Source: Cryomorphaceae bacterium ASP10-05a (GTDB lineage: Bacteria; Bacteroidota; Bacteroidia; Flavobacteriales_D; Sanyastnellaceae). From it: 42,687 bases of DNA. Of the stretch, positions 7,662 through 14,608 are shown one piece after another; within the stretch, counting starts at the first letter, position 1, and each line of letters begins with the position of its first letter. The position numbers and the translations under genes were made by a program. Location of the stretch: NCBI GenBank assembly GCA_000981645.1, contig LAQC01000006.1, positions 29,963-72,649 on the forward strand, given 5' to 3'. A model generated the notes under the pieces. It was given only the letters and a program-made list of their open reading frames with translations, had not been told where the DNA came from and ran no database searches.

Positions 7662-9197
7662 TTAGCTTGAAGCATCAATCTCTTCTATCATTTTTACTGC
7701 TTCAATTCTTGGAGGATATCTTTTAGAAACGATATACCCTACAATCATAGCCACAGCAAATGATGGTGCTAGAACATCAAGTGCTACGAAATACTCCCCA
7801 ATATTATCCATTTCTTTAAATACAAAATTGAAAAGAATAACTGATACAAATCCGGCTATCATTGATGCGATGGCTCCTTTTTCAGAATAACCCTTCCAAA
7901 AAAGAGAGAGAATTACCACAGGACAAAAAGTGGCCGCTATTCCTGACCAACCAAAAATAATGACCCAAAAAACTTGCCTATCTGGAGACACATAGTTCAT
8001 AATCATAGCAATGATTAAAGCAGTGAATGCCATGATGATTGTAGAAATTCTAGAAATTTTAGTTAGGTCTTTGTCTTTTAATTTTGGACGAAAAATCTTC
8101 TGATAAAAGTCACGTGTAATAGCACTAGACGCTAGTATTAACAGTGAATCGATAGTAGACATTATAGCTGATAATACAATGGCAATAAAAACAGCAACCA
8201 GAAGCGTAGGCAAAAAGCTTTCGGTGATCATACTCAAAACGTCTTCTCCATTATTTCCTAAAATTGCTTCTGGATCATCACCACTCTTAGTGAAATACAA
8301 GCGTCCAAGAATACCAATAGTAACCGCAGCTGCATCTGTGAGTAAAGTAAAAACAGCAGCTACCCATTTTCCTTTGTCTATTTCCTTAACGTCTTTTATA
8401 GACATAAACCGAACGTAGACCTGCGGGGAACCAAGAAAGCCTAATCCTATCATAGAGAACCCTAAAATGGTAAACAGGTTCATCCAAGGATCTGAGCTTC
8501 TTCCCATCACTTGAGTTAAGGTTGGGTCTATAGCGTAAAGCCCTTCTACTACTCCTGTGCCATGATCCATAGAAAACCAAACTACTATAGGCAAAAGAAC
8601 TAAACCGAGAAACATAAGTAATCCTTGAAATAGATCTGACCAAACTGCCGCTACAAAGCCTCCAATAAAAATATATGTAAGAACAATGAAAAAACCAATA
8701 AGAGCGCCCAATCTATAGTCAATGCCTAGCATAGATTTGAAGGCTACTCCGGTAACATCTATTTGCGAAGCCACATAAATTACAATGAAAATTACGAGTA
8801 TAGATGCGGCTACAATTCGAAGTGTGTTGGTCGTTGATTTGAAGTGACTTTGAAGATAATCAGGGATGGTAATAGCTCCATAACTGTCAGATCTCTTCTT
8901 GAATCGCTTAGCCATGAATTGCCATGAAACAATGACTCCAAGAAGCTCACCAGCAACTACCCAATAGCTGGAAAAACCAGCCATAGCTCCCATTCCGGTC
9001 AACCCTATGAGCAACCAACCAGACTCACCTGTAGCTCTAGCCGAAAAAGCCACTGCCCAAAAACCCATCTTCTTTCCGCCAACATAATAATCGCTCATGC
9101 CTTTGATTCTGCGAGAAGCCAAAATACCAATTAGGAATAAGACTCCTACGTAAAGAGCTAGAACGGATATTTTAATTACTAAGTCTTGGTCCATCAT
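7662..9197 (-). CDS. Sodium/solute symporter, PutP-like (SSS family)
   Basis: Inner-membrane Na+-coupled symporter of 511 residues with about 13 hydrophobic segments, the normal size for the SSS family. It is closest by eye to the PutP (Na+/proline) branch: SARATGESGWLLIGLTG near residues 52-68, ITIPDYLQSHF, IYVASQI, and YIFIGGFVAAVWSDLFQG all align with PutP landmarks. Where E. coli PutP has Ser-Asp-Met-Ser in TM2, with the Asp needed for Na+ binding, this protein has Thr56-Gly57-Glu58-Ser59. The acidic group is thus shifted by one residue. The substrate could be proline or another small amino acid or osmolyte. It is divergent from the cysteine dioxygenase gene, sharing a 285-bp upstream region, but no direct link is shown. 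Confidence 0.88.
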   Translation of the reverse strand: MMDQDLVIKISVLALYVGVLFLIGILASRRIKGMSDYYVGGKKMGFWAVAFSARATGESGWLLIGLTGMGAMAGFSSYWVVAGELLGVIVSWQFMAKRFKKRSDSYGAITIPDYLQSHFKSTTNTLRIVAASILVIFIVIYVASQIDVTGVAFKSMLGIDYRLGALIGFFIVLTYIFIGGFVAAVWSDLFQGLLMFLGLVLLPIVVWFSMDHGTGVVEGLYAIDPTLTQVMGRSSDPWMNLFTILGFSMIGLGFLGSPQVYVRFMSIKDVKEIDKGKWVAAVFTLLTDAAAVTIGILGRLYFTKSGDDPEAILGNNGEDVLSMITESFLPTLLVAVFIAIVLSAIMSTIDSLLILASSAITRDFYQKIFRPKLKDKDLTKISRISTIIMAFTALIIAMIMNYVSPDRQVFWVIIFGWSGIAATFCPVVILSLFWKGYSEKGAIASMIAGFVSVILFNFVFKEMDNIGEYFVALDVLAPSFAVAMIVGYIVSKRYPPRIEAVKMIEEIDASS

Positions 9198-9368
9198 TAT
9201 AACTGAAATTTGTGATATTGGTTTTACTATTTTGAAAATCTAAACTACTATAAAACGTAATTGGGTAGTAAGTTTACAATAATGTGCAAAGTGGTCAAAA
9301 AAAATGACAAAGTTCGAAAATCCTAATAACTACCTTTTCAATTAGATAATAAATAGGCCTAAAATTAC

Positions 9369-9376
9369 TATTTTTG
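9369..9376 (+). promoter_or_regulatory. Candidate -7 box for the cysteine dioxygenase unit
   Basis: TATTTTTG matches TAnnTTTG about 107 bp upstream of the TTG start, which would leave a leader of roughly 100 nt. No -33 TTG is found at the right spacing. The leader contains CGGT (9389-9392) and ACCG (9405-9408), which could form only a weak 4-bp stem. Confidence 0.3.
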
Positions 9377-9482
9377 AAAAATCTCTGCGGTTGGAGGTTT
9401 CATACCGATATAATTCTTTTTATTTGGGAGTTGATTTAATAGTCGCCCATTGAATTAGCAGAAAAAAAGGTGATAACCCATT

Positions 9483-10037
9483 TTGAATTCTATTGAACAG
9501 AGCAAAGAAGCACATCAGTCAATAAACGAGCTAATCATCTGTTTAACTGAAGAGGACAGGATAAATTACAGTCGGATAATTCGTTCATTTAACGCACACA
9601 TTAGTTCCTTTGAGTCCTTCTGCTCTTGGTCCAGTGAGTCATACACTCGAAATTGTATCGTTGAAAACGAAAAATTTCAACTGATTCTACTTTGTTGGGA
9701 AGAAGGTCAAAAAACCCCTATTCACGATCATGGTGGAGAAGAGTGTTGGGTAAAAGTTATTCAAGGTGAGCTTAAAGAAACGATTTACAAAGTGAATTCT
9801 TCTGGTGAACTCGATACGATCAAAACATCCAATTATAAAACAGATGACGTTTCATACATGATTGATTTTATGGGATGTCATTGTTTAGAAAATGTATCCG
9901 CTGGTAAAAGTATGACCCTACACTTATATGCAAAGCCAATTCACAATTGTAATTTGTTTGATGAGAAATCAGGAAAATCTGTACGTAAAAAACTTTGCTA
10001 CAGCACAGTACCTGAAGAGATGACCGATTTAATATAA
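9483..10037 (+). CDS. cdo: Cysteine dioxygenase family protein
   Basis: Cupin-fold, Fe(II)-dependent thiol dioxygenase predicted to oxidise L-cysteine to cysteine sulfinate. The 184-residue protein has the CDO pattern: PIHDHGGEECWVKVIQGELKE gives iron ligands His81 and His83, with Cys88 at the position of the rat CDO crosslink cysteine. GCHCLENV supplies the third ligand, His133. THLHLY-type sequence places Tyr149 at the position of the crosslink/catalytic tyrosine. The numbering is offset about 5 residues from rat CDO through the first motif. The start is a TTG (9483), with no in-frame ATG before the conserved core. It lies 10 bp upstream of a sulfinoalanine-decarboxylase-like gene, which supports cysteine as the substrate over 3-mercaptopropionate. 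Confidence 0.9.
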   Translation: MNSIEQSKEAHQSINELIICLTEEDRINYSRIIRSFNAHISSFESFCSWSSESYTRNCIVENEKFQLILLCWEEGQKTPIHDHGGEECWVKVIQGELKETIYKVNSSGELDTIKTSNYKTDDVSYMIDFMGCHCLENVSAGKSMTLHLYAKPIHNCNLFDEKSGKSVRKKLCYSTVPEEMTDLI

Positions 10038-10047
10038 AAAAATTTAC

Positions 10048-11454
10048 ATGTCTAGTATAAGCAATGATTTAGTTCTATTCAATGAATTAGTTGAAGTTTT
10101 AATAAATGAGGAAAAGAGCCATCCGGTAGCCGATAGAATAGATCCCGGTAAACTCTATGATACAGTTGATCTTTCTTTGAACCCGTCTGCCATTATTGAT
10201 GATGAATTTAAGAAAGTACTGAAAGATGTGCTGGTTTCTACCCCGAAAACGGCAACAAGCTTATTCTTCAACCAACTTTTTGGAGGTAGACAAAGTAAAG
10301 CTGTTTTAGGTGATTTACTAGCCGTGATGCTCAATAACAGCATGTATACCTACAAAGTAGCTGGGCCTCAGGTTGGAATTGAACAGGAAATCATCAGACA
10401 ATCTTGTGATATAATCGGATATGGTGACCAAAGTAACGGAACGTTCCCTACCGGAGGTTCAATGAGCAATTACATGGCTTTGGTTATGGCTCGTGATGCA
10501 AAGGATCCGAATTGTAGATCAGAAGGAATGTCTAAACCAATGGTAGTTTATACTTCTAAAGAATCACATTATTCAAATGGGAAGAATGCTAGTTTCGCTG
10601 GAATCGGTAAAAACAATATTCGTTACATAGCAGCTGATTCAAACGGACGAATGATTCCTGAGAAATTAGAGCAACAAATCATAGAAGACATAAAAGAAGG
10701 TTTTACACCTACTTATGTTAACGCTACAGCTGGAACTACGGTATTAGGAGCATTTGATCCAATTGATAAAATAGCTGATGTCACTGAAAAATACGGAGTT
10801 TGGCTTCATGTAGATGGAGCATATTGTGGAAGCGTAATTTTTAGTGATAAATACAAGCATCTGGTGACTGGAATAGAAAGATCCAATTCGTTTAGCTATA
10901 ATGCCCATAAAATGCTGGGAACACCTCTAACATGTTCAATCATTTTGGTAAATGATAAAAAGCACTTACATGACTCGTTCAGCAATCAAGCTGATTATTT
11001 ATATCAAACAGACGGTGACGATTTTAATCTAGGTAAGACTTCTTTCCAATGCGGAAGAAGGAATGATGCTCTGAAATTCTGGACACTATGGAAATCAGCA
11101 GGAACAAATGGATTAACGCAGATTGTAGACCATCAATTTGAACTGGCAAATGTGGCTCGTGAATATATTCGAAACAATTCGAATTACACGCTGTACAGTT
11201 TTGATGATTCTATCTCAATCTGTTTTAACTATAAGGATTTAGATCCCTCAGCTCTATGTACCGCGTTATATGAACATCAAGTTACTGTGGTTGGGTTTGG
11301 ATCTTTTGAAGAGGACACTTTTATTCGACTAGTAACTATAAATGCCAATAACGAGAAAAATGATATTCTAAACTTCTTTAAAATTCTCGAAGAATTTGTG
11401 GAAAAGACGCCAAATTTGAAAAAAATAGAGGACAAAATTCTCGAAGGCTCATAA
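10048..11454 (+). CDS. PLP-dependent decarboxylase, cysteine-sulfinate/glutamate decarboxylase-like
   Basis: Group II PLP decarboxylase of 468 residues. Visible are FPTGGSMSNYMALVMARD (phosphate-binding region), TSKESHYSNGKNA (ring-stacking His), ATAGTTVLGAFDPI, LHVDGAYCGS (Asp to the pyridine nitrogen), and SYNAHKMLG with the Schiff-base Lys288. The sequence follows animal CSAD/GAD closely, including QCGRRNDALKFWTLWKS. Its position 10 bp after cysteine dioxygenase makes cysteine sulfinate the likely substrate, giving hypotaurine and CO2. Aspartate (to beta-alanine) or glutamate (to GABA) remain possible. No C-terminal extension or signal is present, so it is cytoplasmic. Transcription is probably shared with the upstream gene. 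Confidence 0.88.
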   Translation: MSSISNDLVLFNELVEVLINEEKSHPVADRIDPGKLYDTVDLSLNPSAIIDDEFKKVLKDVLVSTPKTATSLFFNQLFGGRQSKAVLGDLLAVMLNNSMYTYKVAGPQVGIEQEIIRQSCDIIGYGDQSNGTFPTGGSMSNYMALVMARDAKDPNCRSEGMSKPMVVYTSKESHYSNGKNASFAGIGKNNIRYIAADSNGRMIPEKLEQQIIEDIKEGFTPTYVNATAGTTVLGAFDPIDKIADVTEKYGVWLHVDGAYCGSVIFSDKYKHLVTGIERSNSFSYNAHKMLGTPLTCSIILVNDKKHLHDSFSNQADYLYQTDGDDFNLGKTSFQCGRRNDALKFWTLWKSAGTNGLTQIVDHQFELANVAREYIRNNSNYTLYSFDDSISICFNYKDLDPSALCTALYEHQVTVVGFGSFEEDTFIRLVTINANNEKNDILNFFKILEEFVEKTPNLKKIEDKILEGS

Positions 11455-11466
11455 ATAATTTTTTTA

Positions 11467-11475
11467 GCGTTGCAA
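11467..11475 (-). repeat. TTGCAACGC 9-mer, copy 2
   Basis: Exact copy on the minus strand, in the intergenic region 13 bp after the decarboxylase stop codon and not coding. Confidence 0.7.
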
Positions 11476-11715
11476 TCTTGAGACTGAATATGCTCTACTC
11501 TCTATGAATGACGGAAACCTTCTTGTAAGCCGTATCCATTAGAGAATTTGGCTAAAAGTTTAACCCTTCCTCTACCAAAGTTTTAAATCACTGAACTAAA
11601 CCTAGACTTGATTTATCAAAACACCGAAAGCGGATTTAAGTTCCCTAAAATTCAGGCATGTGGCCATCCACAAATGAGGATACCACAGAAAAAAAACTAT
11701 AAAAGACAGGTTTGA

Positions 11716-13029
11716 TTACTCGGCCACCTCTCCAAACAGATCATAGAAATCTGCGGAAGTAATCTTAATATTTACAAAGTCTCCGATACGTACGTACTCA
11801 TTTTCTGAGGAGATTCTAACTTCGTTGTCTACTTCAGGTGAGTCGTATTCAGTTCTTCCTATGAACTCTCCTCCTTCTACCTTATCTATCAATACTTTTA
11901 TCGTCTTACCCACTAAGGTTTGATTCTTATTGTAGCTAATTTGACTTTGCAACGCCATAATTTCCTCTGCCCTAGCATGCTTCACTTCTTCTGGAACATC
12001 ATCCTCCAGCGTAAAGGCGTGTGTGTTTTCTTCATGAGAATAGGTGAAGATTCCCAATCTTTCAAACTGCATTTCTTCTACCCAGTCTCTCATTTCTTCG
12101 AAGTCTTCTTGGGTTTCTCCAGGGTAACCTGCAATTAGCGTAGTTCTAATAGCTATTTCAGGAGAAATCTCTCTGATAGCCCTAATGAGTTCTGTCGTTT
12201 TTTCTCTCGTTATTCCTCTTCGCATAGACTTTAGCATTTTAGTAGAACCATGCTGAAGTGGTATATCTAAATAGTTAGCTACATTCGGGTGATTCTTAAT
12301 AGTATCTATGACTTCCATAGGAAAACCTGAAGGGTATGCATAATGCAGTCTTACCCACTCTATTCCTTCTACATCTGCTAACTTATTTACTAGCTCGTCT
12401 AAATTTCTCTTTTTATAAATATCTAAGCCGTAATAGGTCAAGTCTTGAGCTATCAAAAGCAGCTCTTTAACTCCCTTAGCAGCTAGTCCTTCTGCTTGCG
12501 CTACCAGCTGCTCCATAGGTGTGCTTCTGTGTTTACCTCTCATCAAAGGAATAGCACAGAAAGAACAGGGTCTATCACATCCTTCAGCTATTTTTAGATA
12601 CGCAAAATGACTAGGTGTGGTCAATAGACGCTCACCCAAGAGTTCACTCTTATAGTCTGCTTTTAGTGTTTTTAATAACCGAGGTAAATCTCTAGTTCCG
12701 AAAAATGAATCTACTTGGGGGATTTCTTTTTCTAAATCTCCTCCATACCTTTGAGAAAGGCATCCAGTTACGTAAAGCTTATCTACCTTACCTTGATCTT
12801 TAGCATCTGCATATTGCAGAATCATGTCTATAGATTCTTGTTTGGCACTTTCTATAAATCCGCAGGTATTGATAATTACTATTTCGGCATTTGAGTCTTC
12901 TTCCTCATGCTTCACTTCAAACTCATTAGCCTTTAACTGAGCCATAAGCACCTCAGAATCATAAATATTCTTGGCACAACCTAAAGTCACTACGTTGACT
13001 TTGTTTTTCTTAAGAGTTCTAGCTTTCAT
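11716..13029 (-). CDS. rimO: Ribosomal protein S12 methylthiotransferase
   Basis: Radical SAM methylthiotransferase that adds a methylthio group to the conserved aspartate of ribosomal protein S12. The 437-residue protein has the N-terminal MTTase domain with cluster cysteines Cys18 (TLGCAKN), Cys56 (INTCGFI) and Cys90 (VTGC). The radical SAM motif CDRPCSFC gives Cys151, Cys155 and Cys158. A C-terminal TRAM domain begins around residue 375. TLGCAKNxxDSE and the MRGKHRS motif identify RimO rather than MiaB. It follows ftsY with 6 bp between, so it is probably co-transcribed. Its last codons are duplicated as a decayed fragment 4.2 kb away (7472-7521). Confidence 0.97.
   Translation of the reverse strand: MKARTLKKNKVNVVTLGCAKNIYDSEVLMAQLKANEFEVKHEEEDSNAEIVIINTCGFIESAKQESIDMILQYADAKDQGKVDKLYVTGCLSQRYGGDLEKEIPQVDSFFGTRDLPRLLKTLKADYKSELLGERLLTTPSHFAYLKIAEGCDRPCSFCAIPLMRGKHRSTPMEQLVAQAEGLAAKGVKELLLIAQDLTYYGLDIYKKRNLDELVNKLADVEGIEWVRLHYAYPSGFPMEVIDTIKNHPNVANYLDIPLQHGSTKMLKSMRRGITREKTTELIRAIREISPEIAIRTTLIAGYPGETQEDFEEMRDWVEEMQFERLGIFTYSHEENTHAFTLEDDVPEEVKHARAEEIMALQSQISYNKNQTLVGKTIKVLIDKVEGGEFIGRTEYDSPEVDNEVRISSENEYVRIGDFVNIKITSADFYDLFGEVAE
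11947..11955 (+). repeat. TTGCAACGC 9-mer, copy 3
   Basis: Exact copy inside rimO, antisense to the gene. The coding strand reads GCGTTGCAA, specifying Ala-Leu-Gln. Confidence 0.7.
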
Positions 13030-13035
13030 GAGTTC

Positions 13036-13992
13036 TTATTTTCCGAAAAGAGAGTCTACAAATTCTGTTCTATTAAACACTTGGAGATCGTCTATACCTT
13101 CTCCCACACCTATATATCGCACAGGTATTTTAAATGTATCCGATATTCCTATAACTACACCACCTTTGGCAGTCCCGTCTATTTTAGTTAATGCTAAAGA
13201 TGAGACTTCTGTAGCTAAAGTAAACTGCTTGGCCTGCTCTACAGCATTCTGACCAGTAGAGCCATCTAATACGAGCATAACGTCATGCGGAGCATCAGGA
13301 ATAACCTTCTGCATTACACGCTTGATTTTAGTGAGCTCATTCATTAAGTTCACTTTATTATGTAGTCTACCGGCAGTATCTATTATTACTATATCTGCTC
13401 CCTGTGCTTTTGCGCTTTCTAATGTATCGTAGGCTACACTTGCAGGGTCAGCATTCATGCCTTGCTCTACTATATCCACTCCTGCCCGGTCTGCCCAGAT
13501 TTTTAATTGTTCCACTGCTGCTGCTCTAAATGTGTCTGCCGCTCCTAGAACTACTTTCTTCCCTCTTGACTTAAACTGATGCGCTAGTTTTCCTATGGTT
13601 GTAGTTTTACCTACTCCATTTACCCCTACTACCATCACTACGTATGGATTTCCATCTTTAGTTTCCGGTATAATAAAATCATCTTGGTTTAGTGCGTTAG
13701 ATTCTTCTAAAAGAGCCGCTACCTCTTCTTTTAATATCCCATCTAACTCTGAGGTACTGGTATATTTATCTTTTTTTACTCTTTCCTCGATTCGTTTTAT
13801 AATCTTTAGAGTCGTATCTACTCCTACATCACTAGTTACTAGGACTTCCTCTAAATTATCTAGAACTTCTACATCTACTGTATTCTTACCCGCTACTGCT
13901 TTGGTCAGTTTCGAAAAGACACTTTGTTTTGTTTTTTCTAATCCTTTATCGAGATTTTCTTTATTCTCTTTTTTCTTAAAGAATGAGAACAT
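13036..13992 (-). CDS. ftsY: Signal recognition particle receptor
   Basis: SRP GTPase that docks ribosome-SRP complexes at the membrane. Its 318 residues comprise a short Lys/Glu-rich N-terminus (FKKKENKENLDKG), an N domain, and the NG GTPase core. The core shows GVNGVGKTTTIGKL (P-loop, Lys129), DTFRAAAVEQL (the family's conserved insertion loop), DTAGRL, and TKIDGTAKGG (specificity and closing loop). The long acidic A domain of E. coli FtsY is absent, as in many Bacteroidota. It lies between DUF4295 and rimO. A terminator sits 25 bp upstream of its start, so its expression needs read-through or a promoter hidden in the upstream gene. Confidence 0.97.
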   Translation of the reverse strand: MFSFFKKKENKENLDKGLEKTKQSVFSKLTKAVAGKNTVDVEVLDNLEEVLVTSDVGVDTTLKIIKRIEERVKKDKYTSTSELDGILKEEVAALLEESNALNQDDFIIPETKDGNPYVVMVVGVNGVGKTTTIGKLAHQFKSRGKKVVLGAADTFRAAAVEQLKIWADRAGVDIVEQGMNADPASVAYDTLESAKAQGADIVIIDTAGRLHNKVNLMNELTKIKRVMQKVIPDAPHDVMLVLDGSTGQNAVEQAKQFTLATEVSSLALTKIDGTAKGGVVIGISDTFKIPVRYIGVGEGIDDLQVFNRTEFVDSLFGK

Positions 13993-14017
13993 GTGCGATT
14001 TTTTAGGGTAAATAAAA

Positions 14018-14046
14018 AGGGCCTTTGCGAATATAGCAAAAGCCCT
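14018..14046 (-). terminator. Intrinsic terminator between DUF4295 gene and ftsY
   Basis: AGGGCCTTTGC (14018-14028) pairs with GCAAAAGCCCT (14036-14046), an 11-bp stem with one mismatch. On the minus strand it is followed by TTTTTATTT. It would end the rpmG-DUF4295 transcript or partly attenuate ftsY. Confidence 0.75.
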
Positions 14047-14071
14047 CTCAAAAAATATCTTTTATTTGAAC

Positions 14072-14230
14072 TTAAGAATTGGCTGCGAACCACTCTTTTA
14101 CTTCAACATTTAAAACGATAGCAGACCTAAAGCCATAAGCTCCAGTGTCAGCATTTTTAATCATTTTAATAACTCTGGTGTGTTGTTTACCTCCACCTTT
14201 CTGCAATGATGCTACTGTCTTCTTAGCCAT
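14072..14230 (-). CDS. DUF4295 family protein (ribosome-associated small basic protein)
   Basis: A 52-residue basic protein (MAKKTVASLQKGGGKQHTRV...VEVKEWFAANS), too short for the usual ORF cut-off. The sequence is that of DUF4295, a family characteristic of Bacteroidota and regularly encoded next to rpmG. Its size, lysine content and operon position suggest a ribosome-associated role; this is inferred, as no activity is known. It starts 6 bp after the rpmG stop and ends 26 bp before the terminator hairpin, so it is the last gene of a short ribosomal transcript. Confidence 0.9.
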   Translation of the reverse strand: MAKKTVASLQKGGGKQHTRVIKMIKNADTGAYGFRSAIVLNVEVKEWFAANS

Positions 14231-14236
14231 GTCTTA

Positions 14237-14425
14237 TTATTTTATCTCCTTGTGCACAGTGTGCTTTCTAAGGATTGGGTTGTACTTTTTTACCTCCATT
14301 CTTTCTGGAGTGTTCTTTCTGTTCTTCGTAGTAATATAACGCGAAGTTCCTGGTTGTCCAGATTCCTTGTGCTCTGTGCACTCTAAGATAACCTGTATTC
14401 TATTTCCTTTACTTTTTTTTGCCAT
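14237..14425 (-). CDS. rpmG: 50S ribosomal protein L33
   Basis: A 62-residue basic protein ([20 protein letters not shown]...) matching L33 in length and sequence, including the [25 protein letters not shown] block. Only one cysteine is present, so this is the zinc-independent form. It is first in the rpmG - DUF4295 - ftsY - rimO order. In many Bacteroidota rpmB (L28) precedes rpmG; here the gene begins right after its own promoter, with ftsK divergent upstream, so rpmB must be elsewhere. Confidence 0.97.
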   Translation of the reverse strand: MAKKSKGNRIQVILECTEHKESGQPGTSRYITTKNRKNTPERMEVKKYNPILRKHTVHKEIK

Positions 14426-14444
14426 AACGTGCTTTTCGGGTCGG

Positions 14445-14477
14445 CAAAGATACTACTTTATTCGCTATATAACCAAA
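14445..14477 (-). promoter_or_regulatory. rpmG promoter with both Bacteroidota elements
   Basis: On the minus strand, TTTG (14477-14474), a 21-nt spacer and TATCTTTG (14452-14445) match the Bacteroidota -33/-7 consensus (TTTG-N19-21-TAnnTTTG). The -7 box ends 19 nt before the rpmG ATG. This is the best promoter in the window. Confidence 0.75.
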
Positions 14478-14567
14478 CCTTTCTTAGTCAAATTTAAGCT
14501 GTGTATTTTAAACCATCATTTGTTTAGAAAACCTTACATAAAAAATAGTCTAAACGGCACGATCAAT

Positions 14568-14575
14568 TAAATTTG
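14568..14575 (+). promoter_or_regulatory. ftsK -7 promoter box
   Basis: TAAATTTG is a perfect TAnnTTTG match, ending 33 nt before the ftsK ATG. A good -33 element is not seen. It is divergent from the rpmG promoter. Confidence 0.5.
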
Positions 14576-14608
14576 ATAGATTGATAACATCGTTAACTCG
14601 CTTCAGAA

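Noticed and set aside
14145-14570. Plus-strand frames over rpmG and its upstream region
   Set aside because: They overlap the established rpmG and DUF4295 genes and promoter on the opposite strand.
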